From a bacterium A37T11 (lineage in GTDB: Bacteria > Bacteroidota > Bacteroidia > Sphingobacteriales > Sphingobacteriaceae), in the NCBI GenBank assembly GCA_900109895.1, contig FOBR01000015.1, positions 62,001-126,000 on the forward strand: DNA of 64,000 nt, given 5' to 3'. The translations under genes and the position numbers were made by a program. Of this stretch, positions 49,421-59,750 are shown piece after piece; position 1 is the first letter of the stretch; the number at the start of each line of letters is the position of its first letter. The notes under the pieces are model-generated. The model had not been told where the DNA came from. It was given only the letters and a program-made list of their open reading frames with translations, and did no database searches.

Positions 49421-51973
49421 CTACACATCTTTTTTATTCATGCCATCCAAATACTGTTCCAACGAATACTCATCCGGGTATAAGACATCTCTGGCCTTAC
49501 TTCCTTCAAATGGACCAACAATACCGGCCGCTTCCAGTTGGTCAATGATCCTACCCGCACGGTTGTATCCAAGTTTGAGTTTCCGTTGTATCAGTGAGGT
49601 AGAACCCTGCTGGTGCAAAACAATCAGGCGGGCAGCATCTTCAAATAAACTGTCGCGGTTGTCCAAGTCCAAATCGGCGGCTCCACTTCCTTCACCGTTT
49701 TCATCCACATATTCCGGCAGCATAAAGGCGGATGGATAGCCCTTTTGCAGTCCAATAAAATCAGAAACTTCTTCTACTTCGGGCGTATCCACGAAAGCGC
49801 ACTGTATACGGATCAGATCACTGCCTGTTGCCAGCAACATATCGCCACGTCCTATCAGTTGGTCGGCTCCCCCGGTATCGAGGATAGTACGCGAATCGAC
49901 CTTTGAAAGCACCCTGAAGGCCAACCGGGCAGGAAAGTTGGCTTTGATCGTGCCGGTAATAATGTTTACAGAAGGTCGCTGCGTGGCAATAACCAAATGT
50001 ATACCCACTGCACGAGCCAACTGGGCTAGCCGCGCTATCGGTGCTTCCACCTCCTTGCCCGCGGTCATCATCAGGTCGGCAAACTCATCTACGATCAGGA
50101 CAATAAAAGGTAAGTAATGGTGTCCTTCTTCCGGGTTCAACCGTCGGTTCACAAATTTGGCATTGTATTCTTTCAGGTTTCTGACACCTGCATTCTTAAG
50201 CAGGTCATATCGTTGGTCCATCTCAATACACAGTGAGTTGAGCGTGTTGATCACCTTTTTCGTATCGGTAATAATAGCATCGTCCTCACCAGGCAGTTTG
50301 GCCAGAAAGTGCCGTTCTATCTTTTTAAATAGCGACAATTCAACCTTTTTGGGGTCGACCAGCACAAACTTCAATTCCGCGGGATGCTTTTTATAGAGCA
50401 ACGAGGTCAGGATGGCATTAATACCGACTGATTTACCTTGTCCGGTAGCACCTGCCACCAATAAGTGGGGCATTTTGGCCAGATCTGCAATAAATACCTC
50501 ATTTGAAATGGTCTTTCCTAAAGCAATAGGCAGGTCCATATCCGTATTTTGAAACTTTTCCGTAGCCATTACCGAGCGCATAGACACCATTTCCGGCTTA
50601 TTGTTAGGCACCTCTATACCGATGGTTCCTTTTCCTGGCATAGGCGCAATAATACGGATACCCAAAGCAGCCAAACTCAATGCAATATCATCTTCCAGAT
50701 TTTTGATCTTGGAAATACGGATGCCTGGCTTGGGTATAATCTCGTAAAGCGTCACGGTAGGCCCAATCGTGGCTTTGATCTTGTCAATTTCTATATTGTA
50801 ATTGGCCAGCGTATCCACAATTTTATCTTTATTGGATTCCAACTCCGAATTATTGACCAGTATCTTGCCGGTTCCATAATCTTTCAATAAATCCAGATGC
50901 GGATATTGATAACCTCCCAGGTCCAGCTTGGGGTCATATTGGCCAAATTCAGCGACCAGGTTTTCAGCGGTTGTCAGTACTTTATTTTCAGTAACCTTTT
51001 CTTCGGTCACCTGCGCAACGGTAAAACGAGGCTCCTCTATTTCCTCTGCTTCCTCTGCCACATTTTGCAACTCTACCCTATTTGCAGGGCGCTCGTCCTC
51101 CGGTACTTCAGGCAATTCAACCTGCAAACTAGGCCGTATGGGCACATTTTGAGCAACTTTTTCAACTACGCCTTCCCGTTTTCGCTGCAAGTTAAATTCA
51201 ACAGCCTCTGACGCAAAGTCTGGCAGCTCCGCCTGATCATTTTGATCTCCTCCATCTCCTCTCTTATTAAAATTAAAAGAAATGTTGTTAAAATCAAGAT
51301 TATAAGCCACAATCAGTGCCGTCAAACCCGCAAATATCAAAAATCCGGCAACGCCTGCCGTCCCAATCTGGGCCGCCAGTAACCGATTGGTCCAAAAGCC
51401 AAATTCCCCTTCCAGAAAATGAGGTACATTGCTGATAAAGCTATGAAAAAAGCCCAATAGAATTGAAATGTAAAGCAATAAGAAAAAGGCATAGCCAAGC
51501 AATTTACCCAAGGGAAGCAATACTACTTTAAATAATAAACGATAACCTGCAATGAACAGAATCCCAACAAACAGAAAGGAAGCAATTCCAAACCAATTAT
51601 ATATAAACTGATTGGCCAATAAAGCACCAAATTTCCCCATCCAGTTTTGTATGGGAAGAATATCCGGATTGGTAATGGCCAACTCAGAGCGGGTCTTAAA
51701 TAAGGTAGACCACCCCCCATTGGCATCGGAAATGTAACTTTGATCTTCCTGCCAGGTAAACAAATAAGAAGTAAAGGCTATTAAAAAAAAGACAGAGACA
51801 ATCAGCATCAGCAGGCCCAAAATTTTAATCAATTTATCACCCACCGTTGTCACACCTTCCTTATAGGCCGCTTTTGGCTCCTTTACACGGGCCTGGCGCT
51901 TTCTTGGGGTACTACCTTCAGGCGCCCCGTTTCGTTCGCTATTTAATTTGAATTGATTTCCTTTTACAGCCAT
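49421..51973 (-). CDS. ftsK: DNA translocase FtsK/SpoIIIE
   Basis: An 850-residue septal DNA pump. Four membrane helices lie in about residues 50-235, then a short linker with acidic repeats (about 265-345), and the motor domain. The Walker A site is VAGATGQGKSVGI at about 504-516, and FIVLIVDEFADLMM is Walker B. The C-terminal gamma winged helix (TSLIQRKLKLGYNRAGRIIDQLE) binds KOPS-type sites. The linker is much shorter than in E. coli, as in most Bacteroidota. The start is next to a good -7 box. Confidence 0.96.
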   Translation of the reverse strand: MAVKGNQFKLNSERNGAPEGSTPRKRQARVKEPKAAYKEGVTTVGDKLIKILGLLMLIVSVFFLIAFTSYLFTWQEDQSYISDANGGWSTLFKTRSELAITNPDILPIQNWMGKFGALLANQFIYNWFGIASFLFVGILFIAGYRLLFKVVLLPLGKLLGYAFFLLLYISILLGFFHSFISNVPHFLEGEFGFWTNRLLAAQIGTAGVAGFLIFAGLTALIVAYNLDFNNISFNFNKRGDGGDQNDQAELPDFASEAVEFNLQRKREGVVEKVAQNVPIRPSLQVELPEVPEDERPANRVELQNVAEEAEEIEEPRFTVAQVTEEKVTENKVLTTAENLVAEFGQYDPKLDLGGYQYPHLDLLKDYGTGKILVNNSELESNKDKIVDTLANYNIEIDKIKATIGPTVTLYEIIPKPGIRISKIKNLEDDIALSLAALGIRIIAPMPGKGTIGIEVPNNKPEMVSMRSVMATEKFQNTDMDLPIALGKTISNEVFIADLAKMPHLLVAGATGQGKSVGINAILTSLLYKKHPAELKFVLVDPKKVELSLFKKIERHFLAKLPGEDDAIITDTKKVINTLNSLCIEMDQRYDLLKNAGVRNLKEYNAKFVNRRLNPEEGHHYLPFIVLIVDEFADLMMTAGKEVEAPIARLAQLARAVGIHLVIATQRPSVNIITGTIKANFPARLAFRVLSKVDSRTILDTGGADQLIGRGDMLLATGSDLIRIQCAFVDTPEVEEVSDFIGLQKGYPSAFMLPEYVDENGEGSGAADLDLDNRDSLFEDAARLIVLHQQGSTSLIQRKLKLGYNRAGRIIDQLEAAGIVGPFEGSKARDVLYPDEYSLEQYLDGMNKKDV

Positions 51974-51996
51974 TGACCAGCTTTATTCTAATGAGA

Positions 51997-52004
51997 CAAA
52001 CTTA
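51997..52004 (-). promoter_or_regulatory. -7 element of ftsK
   Basis: On the minus strand this reads TAAGTTTG, a TAnnTTTG match. The leader is about 20 bases. Confidence 0.5.
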
Positions 52005-52108
52005 CGGAAATTTTTATTACTCCTTGTAGCAATTCAATCAGGGCTGCCGTTATATGCTCAAACTAAGGTCAATGACCGTAACAAAAGAATTAAAGGGAAT
52101 AAAAAGCT

Positions 52109-52873
52109 ATGAACTTTATTAAAACAATATCAAATACTAAACATAAAAAGCCCTTCAGGGCTATCTTACCAATTTTAATCCTGGCCACATTATTTTTAGG
52201 CTCCTGTTTAAAAGATGACGATAATAACGGCTATGACTCGCAAACCATTGTTTCAGCTGTCGCATCTGTCAATGCATCGCCCAGCATGCAAGGTTATGAT
52301 TTTTATACGGATGCCAATACCATCGTGAATACCGAGCAGGACTTTAAATATGACAACCAAATCCGGTATAAACGGTTTTATTCCGGCAACCGGGAGTTTG
52401 TTATATTTAAAGCAGGAACCACCAGCAGCCCGGTACTGGATTCTTCGTTAACTATTGAGAATGGAAAATTTCATACCCTATTTTTGGCGGGCCCCAGTGA
52501 TAAATTGAATTTTTTATTGCTTAATGATGGAAATTTGGAGAAGGCATCGAGTGGCAAGGCCAAGATCCGCTTTGTGAACTTATCCCCTGATGGAGGTGAG
52601 CTTAGCTTAGGAATCAAAGACGCCACAGCGCTGCTGGCCAGCAATAAAAAGTTTAAAGAGTTTAGTGATTTTCAGGAGACAGCAGCTGGCAGCCTTAAGT
52701 TAGACCTGACCAGCTCAAACGGTACTGTTTTGAAAGAAATTACCTTGGTAGCTCAGGATGGCTACTTGTATACGGTGTACGCCAAGGGCTTTTTAAGTGG
52801 CAATCCGGATTTTAAGATTGATCTCAACACCTTGGACCATTACAGTCTGGCTATTGGTTTTCTGCAGAATTAA
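52109..52873 (+). CDS. DUF4397 lipoprotein
   Basis: A 254-residue lipoprotein with a basic N terminus, a hydrophobic stretch (LPILILATLFLGSC) and the lipidated cysteine at 33, followed by KDDDNNGYD. The rest is beta-rich with the DUF4397 pattern SSGKAKIRFVNLSPDGGELSLGI and YTVYAKGFLSG. It probably sits in the outer membrane. The function is unknown. Confidence 0.82.
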   Translation: MNFIKTISNTKHKKPFRAILPILILATLFLGSCLKDDDNNGYDSQTIVSAVASVNASPSMQGYDFYTDANTIVNTEQDFKYDNQIRYKRFYSGNREFVIFKAGTTSSPVLDSSLTIENGKFHTLFLAGPSDKLNFLLLNDGNLEKASSGKAKIRFVNLSPDGGELSLGIKDATALLASNKKFKEFSDFQETAAGSLKLDLTSSNGTVLKEITLVAQDGYLYTVYAKGFLSGNPDFKIDLNTLDHYSLAIGFLQN

Positions 52874-52945
52874 GGTTTATCCCTATCAAATTTTAAAAAT
52901 TAGGATACATATTTAGGTTGATTGAGCCCATACCCAAATGGGATG

Positions 52946-52972
52946 CCGCCCCGCCATGGGCGGTTTTTTTTG
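52946..52972 (+). terminator. Terminator after the DUF4397 gene
   Basis: The stem CCGCCC / GGGCGG (52946-52951, 52958-52963) is followed by eight T. Confidence 0.75.
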
Positions 52973-53035
52973 TTTATGCCTTGTAAAACATTTAACATTT
53001 TTTAACGTTTTAACTAAACAGCAGCAATCAGGCAC

Positions 53036-53338
53036 ATGAATAGTAACGTTAATTCCTTCACCGAAAGCGAGAATGGCCTCGCAACTTCCATTACACTGCA
53101 AAAAGCAGATGAAGAATCTGCTTTAGAAAATAAATTATTCAACAACATGAGGGAGCTGGAAGGTTTTCCTGCCTCTTCTCAATTAAAAATGGCTTTTGAA
53201 ATACATGTCCTTCAGCAAGAATCGGCCGATAACACCTCCTATGGCATTTTAGGAAATTTGGTGGGGGCAGCCTTATTCAACCAAGCCCAATGCCTGCTGG
53301 TAAAATTGCAGCAGAGCAATGGCTTTAGCGAACTATAA
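53036..53338 (+). CDS. Small hypothetical protein
   Basis: A 100-residue soluble protein, acidic at the N terminus (SFTESENGLATS) and helical at the C terminus (LVGAALFNQAQCLLVKLQQ). I do not recognise the family. It has no signal peptide or membrane helix and is convergent with gltD 28 bases away. Confidence 0.55.
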   Translation: MNSNVNSFTESENGLATSITLQKADEESALENKLFNNMRELEGFPASSQLKMAFEIHVLQQESADNTSYGILGNLVGAALFNQAQCLLVKLQQSNGFSEL

Positions 53339-53366
53339 AAAAGAATAATTTAAGCGTATCCTATAC

Positions 53367-54833
53367 CTAAGCGTAAGCTACAATTGCATCCTTACTTTCC
53401 AACTCAGAATAACCCATCAGGAATTGATCAACTTTTCTGGCGCACTCACGCCCTTCAGAAATGGCCCATACTACCAGCGATTGTCCACGGCGCATGTCAC
53501 CGGCCACAAAAACTTTGTCCGCAGAGGTTTTGTATTCTCCTTCCAACGCTTTAACATTTCCACGGCCATCTAACTCCACACCCAATTGCGAAAGTAGCCC
53601 TTCCTGTTGCGGATGCAGAAATCCCATCGCCAGCAATACCAATTCACAGGGTAATTCACGCTCAGAATTTGGTACTTCTGAAAACTTAACGGGACGGCCC
53701 AGGGCATCCGTTTCCCATTGCAAATCAACCACCACGGCCGCTTTCAACTGGCCGTTTTCATCCCCAATAAACCTTTTGGTGCTAACGCCCCAATGCCGTT
53801 GGCAACCTTCCTCGTGCGAAGTGGTCGTTTTCAACAGCATCGGATAGGATGGCCAAGGCATAGCCACCGTCCTGCCCGCAGGAGGTTGTGGCATTAATTC
53901 AAACTGCGTGACTGACTTTGCACCCTGCCTGTTGGAAGTACCTACACAATCCGATCCGGTGTCACCACCGCCTATGACCAGCACTTGCTTACCCTTTGCG
54001 GTAATATCTTCGGCATCCAGGGGCAAATTGCTTACCCGCTTGTTCTGTTGTTTTAAAAATTGCATCGCATAATAAACCCCTTTTAATTCCCTTCCCGGAA
54101 TCCCCAGGTCGCGTGGAATCGTTGATCCACCAGCCAGTATAATAGCATCATAACCGTTTAATTCAGTGGCCGGAACATTAACACCCACCTCTGCATTGCA
54201 ACGAAACTGTACACCCTCCTCTTCCATGAGTTGAATGCGGCGATCTATTACCCATTTGTCTAATTTAAAGTCAGGTATTCCATAACGGAGCAGTCCGCCC
54301 GGCTTATCATCCCGTTCATACACCACAATTTCATGACCGGCTTTACTTAATTGGGCAGCAGCGGCCAAACCTGAGGGACCTGAACCAATAACCGCTACTT
54401 TTTTCCCGGTTTTAATCAGATTGGGCCTGGCTTTTGCGAAGCCCTTTTGATAAGCAATTTCAATAATATGCTTTTCAATTTCCTCAATGGCCACTGGCGA
54501 CCGATTAATACCCAGCACACAGGCAGACTCACAAGGAGCTGGGCAAATGCGCCCGGTAAATTCCGGAAAATTATTGGTGGAAGACAAAATGCGGTAAGCC
54601 TCTTCCCATTTAGCATGATACACCGCATCGTTAAACTCGGGAATCACATTACCCAGCGGGCAACCTGAATGGCAAAAAGGAATGCCACAATCCATACAAC
54701 GTGCCGACTGTTTGTTTAAGGTATCTTCATCGTACAGATGAACAAATTCTTTATAATTTTTTAGGCGTTCTTTTGGAGCATCTTTTGCCGGCAAGACTCT
54801 TTCAAACTCCATGAAACCGGTTACTTTTCCCAT
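53367..54833 (-). CDS. gltD: Glutamate synthase, small (beta) subunit
   Basis: A 488-residue FAD/NADPH protein that supplies electrons to GltB. The N-terminal Fe-S ligands are in CMDCGIPFCHSGCPLGN and CPAPCESACVLG. FAD binding is at VAVIGSGPSGLAAAAQ and NADPH binding at VLVIGGGDTGSDCVGT. The ATG at 54833 (MGKVTGFMEF) is chosen because the family starts there. It is 22 bases after gltB. Confidence 0.94.
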   Translation of the reverse strand: MGKVTGFMEFERVLPAKDAPKERLKNYKEFVHLYDEDTLNKQSARCMDCGIPFCHSGCPLGNVIPEFNDAVYHAKWEEAYRILSSTNNFPEFTGRICPAPCESACVLGINRSPVAIEEIEKHIIEIAYQKGFAKARPNLIKTGKKVAVIGSGPSGLAAAAQLSKAGHEIVVYERDDKPGGLLRYGIPDFKLDKWVIDRRIQLMEEEGVQFRCNAEVGVNVPATELNGYDAIILAGGSTIPRDLGIPGRELKGVYYAMQFLKQQNKRVSNLPLDAEDITAKGKQVLVIGGGDTGSDCVGTSNRQGAKSVTQFELMPQPPAGRTVAMPWPSYPMLLKTTTSHEEGCQRHWGVSTKRFIGDENGQLKAAVVVDLQWETDALGRPVKFSEVPNSERELPCELVLLAMGFLHPQQEGLLSQLGVELDGRGNVKALEGEYKTSADKVFVAGDMRRGQSLVVWAISEGRECARKVDQFLMGYSELESKDAIVAYA

Positions 54834-54855
54834 GATTACTATACTATAATAGATT

Positions 54856-57800
54856 TTACGCTTCAATTAATTTTGCTTGCAGCACTTTTTTGTACTCCTT
54901 GGGGAACACCTTAATAAAGCTGGATTTTACAGATTTCCAATCACTTAATATAGAATCTGCCAACTTACTGTTTGTTAATAGGATATGACGTTTAAGTAAA
55001 GCAAAGATCTGACTCTCGTCACTGGCTTCCAGCGGATCCAGGTCAACCATTTCCATGTTGCAGTTTTTGCGGAAATTACCTTTGGCATCATATACCCAAG
55101 CTATGCCCCCGCTCATTCCGGCGGCAAAGTTACGGCCAGTTTCGCCAAGGATCAATGCATACCCTCCCGTCATATATTCACAGCCATGGTCGCCAACTCC
55201 TTCAGCCACGGCCGTCGCCCCTGAATTCCGGACTGCAAAACGTTCACCAGCCTGGCCGCATACAAATAAATGCCCGGAGGTGGCCCCATACAGCGCCACA
55301 TTTCCAATAATAATGTTGTCTTCAGCTACCAAGCCACTGTTAGCAGACGGATAAATGGCTAATTGAGCTCCGGAAAGCCCTTTACCAACATAATCATTCG
55401 CCTCACCTTCCAGCTCAAACGATAACCCTTTGGCCCCAAAGGCCCCGAAACTTTGTCCTGCTGAGCCTACAAATTTGTAGTTAATTGTATTATCCGGCAA
55501 CCCTTCCGAACCATATAATTTGGACACCTCATTCGACAGAAGGGTCCCAATAGTCCGGTCCGTATTTTTCACCTGGAAGGTACCAAACACCGGCGTCTTA
55601 CTTTCCAAGGCCGATTTAGCTTGTTTAAGCAACCCCCAATCGAGAATCATGTCCATGCCATGGTCCTGCAATTCTGTTTGGTACAAACTATCACCGGATG
55701 GGTTATACGCGGCAAACAGCACGCCTGACAGATCCAGTTTTTTAACTTTCCAGTGGTTAATGTCCTCACGCATTTTCAGGAATTGCGCACGTCCGACCAT
55801 TTCATTGATAGACCTGAAACCGAGCTCTGCCATGATCTCACGGAATTCTTCGGCCATAAATGTAAACATATTCACGATGTGCTCAGGCTTCCCTGTAAAT
55901 AATTTCCGTAATTCCGGATCTTGGGTAGCCACACCCACCGGGCAGGTATTCAAGTGGCATTTGCGCATCATAATGCAACCACCGGCTACCAATGCAGCCG
56001 TTGCTACCCCCCATTCTTCGGCTCCCAATAACGTAGCGATGGCCAAATCACGGCCGGTACGCAGTTGCCCATCCGTTTGTAATACCACGCGGCTGCGCAG
56101 TTGGTTTTTGACCAAAGTTTGGTGTGCTTCTGCCAGGCCAAGTTCCCAAGGCAAACCAGCATGTTTTACAGAACTGATCGGCGAGGCACCTGTGCCTCCA
56201 TCATAGCCAGCAATCAGAACCACGTCGGCATGTGCTTTGGTCACACCGGCCGCAATGGTACCCACACCCGCTTTTGACACCAGCTTCACGTTAATACGGG
56301 CATCCCTGTTTGCATTTTTCAGGTCAAAGATGAGCTGTGCCAAATCCTCAATGGAATAAATATCGTGGTGTGGTGGCGGCGAGATCAGGCCCACGCCTGG
56401 CGTTGCATGGCGCACGCGTGCTATCCAGTCATCCACTTTATCGCCCGGTAACTGGCCACCTTCACCAGGTTTGGCACCCTGAGCCATCTTAATTTGCAAT
56501 TCATCCGCCTGTGTCAGGTAATTGGAGGTAACCCCAAAACGTGCGGAAGCTACCTGCTTAATGGCCGACCGCATGGAATCGCCGTTGGGCAAAGGCTGAT
56601 ACCTTAATTCATCTTCACCCCCTTCGCCCGTGTTGCTTTTGCCGCCAATCCGGTTCATGGCAATCGCCAGGGTACTATGTGCCTCGTGAGAAATAGAACC
56701 GAAAGACATCGCACCGGTAGCAAAACGTTTCATGATGTTTGCCGCTGGCTCCACCTCGTCAATGGGTATCGGCGTGCGGTGCTTGGCAAAATCAAGCAAG
56801 CCGCGCAAAGTATACATGCGCTCCTTTTGATTATTAATCAATGAGGAATATTTTTTGAACGTTTCATAATCGCCGGTACGGCAGGCATGCTGCAATAAAT
56901 GCACCGTCTGCGGATTAAACAAATGCGCCTCACCCCGGCGTTTCCATTGATAAATACCCCCTTCTGGCAGCAGGTCGGGCAGACGGGTGGTGGTAAAACC
57001 ACGGTGGTGCTTGCTCAGCACTTCCCGGGCTATGTCATCCAGGCCCAGCCCGCCAATACGCGATACCGCACCGCAGAAATAGGCATCCACTACTTCCTTA
57101 TTGATGCCCAATACCTCAAAAATTTGAGCACCATGATACGATTGCAGCGTAGAGATACCCATTTTTGAAAAGATTTTGAGCAAACCGCCACACACCGCTT
57201 TCACATAGTTTTTAGACAATTGCGGCCAAGTAAGCTCTGTAACAATCACCTGCTCTTCCTTTAACGTACGGATAGTTGCCAGGGCCATATATGGATTAAT
57301 GGCCGTAGCTCCAAAGGCCAGCAGGCAAGCAAAATGATGCACTTCCCATACATCGCCGGCTTCAACAACCAACCCCACTGCCCCACGGTAACCTGTTTTG
57401 ATCAGGTGGTGGTGTACGGCCGAAACCGCCAATAAGGACGGAATAGCCGCATGCTGAGAATCAATGGCCCGGTCAGAAAGAATGATGACCTCAAAACCAT
57501 CCCTGACGGCATCTTCCGCATAACGGCATAAACGCGCCAGCCCATCTTTCAGGGAACCCGGCTTTCCGTCAGCATTAAAATAACATTGCAGCGTCTTTGC
57601 CTGAAACACCCCCGTATCAATGCTTCGGAGTTTCTCAAGCTCTTTACTGGTCAGTACAGGGTGTTCCAATGCCACACAATGGCAATGCATCATATCCTCA
57701 TCGAGAATATTTCCATTGTTGCCAATAAAGGTCGCCAAGCTCATGACCAACCTTTCGCGGATCGGGTCAATCGGCGGATTGGTAACCTGTGCAAAAAATT

Positions 57801-59364
57801 GCTTAAAATAACTTGTTAAATGTTGTGGTTGTTCAGAAAGAACGGCCAGCGGAACATCCGTGCCCATTGAACCAATCGGTTCTTTACCTTCCAAGGCCAT
57901 GGGCGTTACAATGGTTTCCACATCTTCCCTTGAAAAACCAAATATCTGCTGGTATTTAAATACCGATTCTTTGGACAGATAAGAGAACGTAACCCTGGGT
58001 TCAGCCAGGTCCTGCATCCGGATTTTGTATTTATCCAACCATTCCCCATACGGCTGCCTGTTGACCAGCTCACCTTTAATTTGGTCATCGGAGAGGATCT
58101 CCCCTTTCTCCATATCCACCAGAAAAATTTTACCTGGCTGTTGGCGGCCCTTTTTAATAATTTTGGCTTCATCAATCGGCAATGCTCCGGCTTCGGAAGC
58201 GACCACCACCAAATCATCAGAAGTAATTGCATAGCGCAATGGCCGAAGGCCATTCCGGTCAAGGGTAGCTCCAATCGTTTTCCCATCGGTAAAACACAAT
58301 GCCGCCGGGCCATCCCAAGGCTCCATTAAGGTAGCATGGTATTCATAAAACGCCCTTTTCAGGGGATCCATCTGCTCATTGCCATCCCAGGCCTCGGGTA
58401 CCAGCATCAGCATGACATGCGGCAATGAACGCCCGCTGTGCAGCAGCAATTCAACCACATTGTCTAAACAAGCTGAATCGGACTGTCCTTTATCCACCAC
58501 CGGCAGTAAAATCTGGATCTCCTCTTCCGTAAAATAAGGGGAAGACAACGAGCGCACCCCTGCGTAAAACCAGTTCAGGTTACCAGTTAGTGTGTTAATT
58601 TCACCATTATGTGACATTAAGCGGAAGGGTTGTGCCAGCCGCCATGAAGGGAACGTATTTGTTGAAAAACGGGAATGAACCATCCCAAAAGCCGATACTA
58701 CCCGCTTGTCTGAGAGATCAGGGAAATAAGACCGAACCTGGTAAGTGGTCAATTGCCCTTTATAGATGATGGTTTTGCAGGACAAGGAAGCCACATAAAA
58801 ATCTTCCGCACCCATTTCCTCCTGCATCACCGCTTTCACAATTAAACGACGCAAAACATACAGTTTACGCTCAAAATCTTCCGTATTCTTAACACCCGCA
58901 GGGCGGGAAACAAAAAATTGGATCACTTGGGGTTCAACACTCAGCGCAGTTGGGCCCACTCCTTCCGGATTAACCGGTACCTCCCGTATGCCCAGTAAGG
59001 TCATTCCGCGATCGGTGGCTGATTCTTTGATAATTTCCCTGCATCGGGCATTATGGACCGGATTTTTAGGCAGAAAAGTCATTCCACATCCGTAGTAGCC
59101 GGGTTCAGCCAGTTGGATATTAAACTTGATACATTCCTCCCACAAAAACTCATGCGGCAGTTGCAGCATAATACCGGCACCATCACCACTTTCAGGGTCA
59201 CAGCCACACGCACCACGGTGCTCCATGTTCTCCAGCATCGTCAATGCATCGGCCACCATCGCGTGGCTCTTGCGCCCTTTAATGTGTGCAAGAAACCCTA
59301 CACCACACGCATCATGCTCAAATTCAGACCGGTACAATCCCTCTTGTTGTTCTTCCGCAGTCAT
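54856..59364 (-). CDS. gltB: Glutamate synthase, large (alpha) subunit
   Basis: A 1502-residue enzyme that makes two glutamates from glutamine and 2-oxoglutarate. The N-terminal propeptide is followed by the nucleophile cysteine in EHDACGVGF (about residue 20). The central and FMN domains contain KPGEGGQLPGDKV and GGTGASPISS; the 3Fe-4S ligands are CIMMRKCHLNTCPVG. The C-terminal beta-helix domain has GGYALILGETGRNFAAGMSGG. The length matches the family. With gltD and the upstream amt gene, the window carries ammonium import and assimilation. Confidence 0.97.
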   Translation of the reverse strand: MTAEEQQEGLYRSEFEHDACGVGFLAHIKGRKSHAMVADALTMLENMEHRGACGCDPESGDGAGIMLQLPHEFLWEECIKFNIQLAEPGYYGCGMTFLPKNPVHNARCREIIKESATDRGMTLLGIREVPVNPEGVGPTALSVEPQVIQFFVSRPAGVKNTEDFERKLYVLRRLIVKAVMQEEMGAEDFYVASLSCKTIIYKGQLTTYQVRSYFPDLSDKRVVSAFGMVHSRFSTNTFPSWRLAQPFRLMSHNGEINTLTGNLNWFYAGVRSLSSPYFTEEEIQILLPVVDKGQSDSACLDNVVELLLHSGRSLPHVMLMLVPEAWDGNEQMDPLKRAFYEYHATLMEPWDGPAALCFTDGKTIGATLDRNGLRPLRYAITSDDLVVVASEAGALPIDEAKIIKKGRQQPGKIFLVDMEKGEILSDDQIKGELVNRQPYGEWLDKYKIRMQDLAEPRVTFSYLSKESVFKYQQIFGFSREDVETIVTPMALEGKEPIGSMGTDVPLAVLSEQPQHLTSYFKQFFAQVTNPPIDPIRERLVMSLATFIGNNGNILDEDMMHCHCVALEHPVLTSKELEKLRSIDTGVFQAKTLQCYFNADGKPGSLKDGLARLCRYAEDAVRDGFEVIILSDRAIDSQHAAIPSLLAVSAVHHHLIKTGYRGAVGLVVEAGDVWEVHHFACLLAFGATAINPYMALATIRTLKEEQVIVTELTWPQLSKNYVKAVCGGLLKIFSKMGISTLQSYHGAQIFEVLGINKEVVDAYFCGAVSRIGGLGLDDIAREVLSKHHRGFTTTRLPDLLPEGGIYQWKRRGEAHLFNPQTVHLLQHACRTGDYETFKKYSSLINNQKERMYTLRGLLDFAKHRTPIPIDEVEPAANIMKRFATGAMSFGSISHEAHSTLAIAMNRIGGKSNTGEGGEDELRYQPLPNGDSMRSAIKQVASARFGVTSNYLTQADELQIKMAQGAKPGEGGQLPGDKVDDWIARVRHATPGVGLISPPPHHDIYSIEDLAQLIFDLKNANRDARINVKLVSKAGVGTIAAGVTKAHADVVLIAGYDGGTGASPISSVKHAGLPWELGLAEAHQTLVKNQLRSRVVLQTDGQLRTGRDLAIATLLGAEEWGVATAALVAGGCIMMRKCHLNTCPVGVATQDPELRKLFTGKPEHIVNMFTFMAEEFREIMAELGFRSINEMVGRAQFLKMREDINHWKVKKLDLSGVLFAAYNPSGDSLYQTELQDHGMDMILDWGLLKQAKSALESKTPVFGTFQVKNTDRTIGTLLSNEVSKLYGSEGLPDNTINYKFVGSAGQSFGAFGAKGLSFELEGEANDYVGKGLSGAQLAIYPSANSGLVAEDNIIIGNVALYGATSGHLFVCGQAGERFAVRNSGATAVAEGVGDHGCEYMTGGYALILGETGRNFAAGMSGGIAWVYDAKGNFRKNCNMEMVDLDPLEASDESQIFALLKRHILLTNSKLADSILSDWKSVKSSFIKVFPKEYKKVLQAKLIEA

Positions 59365-59627
59365 ATAGTTCAGTTAGTTAATTTCGAATTGCTAAATTAC
59401 TATTTTTTCTGACAATAATTAAATTTATTTTCAAAAAAAATATTCATACATTGAAAAATAGCTACGAATGAATTGAAAATTTGACAATTTAGTAATTCCA
59501 AGTTTGAATGATTCTTAATTAGAAGGATCAAAAGCCGCGTGGCAGCGATAAAATAATTTTATATACATACAGTTCAATATGTTACATAAAAAAACCGGCC
59601 TCCATTATGAAAACCGGGTTATTTATG
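59365..59627. other. AT-rich region between gltB and the SRP RNA
   Basis: About 260 bases, strongly AT-rich near the gltB start. It should contain the gltB promoter on the minus strand but no exact TAnnTTTG element is visible there. A degenerate hairpin (AACCGGCC ... ACCGGGTT) near 59593-59620 may terminate an upstream transcript. Confidence 0.45.
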
Positions 59628-59635
59628 TACTTTTG
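59628..59635 (+). promoter_or_regulatory. -7 element of the SRP RNA gene
   Basis: TACTTTTG lies immediately before the RNA 5' end. Confidence 0.6.
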
Positions 59636-59636
59636 T

Positions 59637-59740
59637 GCCGGGTAAGTCTTTTACGACCAGCTCCCTTTGAATCCCCCAGGGTGGGAACGCAGCAAGGGTA
59701 TTAGGTTGAGCGGTGCGATAAAAGGGGCTTGCCCATTTTT
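59637..59740 (+). ncRNA. ffs: Signal recognition particle RNA, small bacterial type
   Basis: About 100 bases. The conserved tip reads AGGGTGGGAACGCAGCAAGG, the Ffh-binding asymmetric and symmetric loops. The ends pair as GGGTAAG/CTTGCCC (59640-59646, 59728-59734). A T run follows at 59736-59742. No Alu domain is visible, so it is the small type. Its exact ends are approximate. Confidence 0.92.
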
Positions 59741-59750
59741 TATTTTCCCG

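Noticed and set aside
55520-56206. 228-codon plus-strand frame opposite gltB
   Set aside because: gltB is unambiguous on the other strand; the antisense frame reflects its codon usage.
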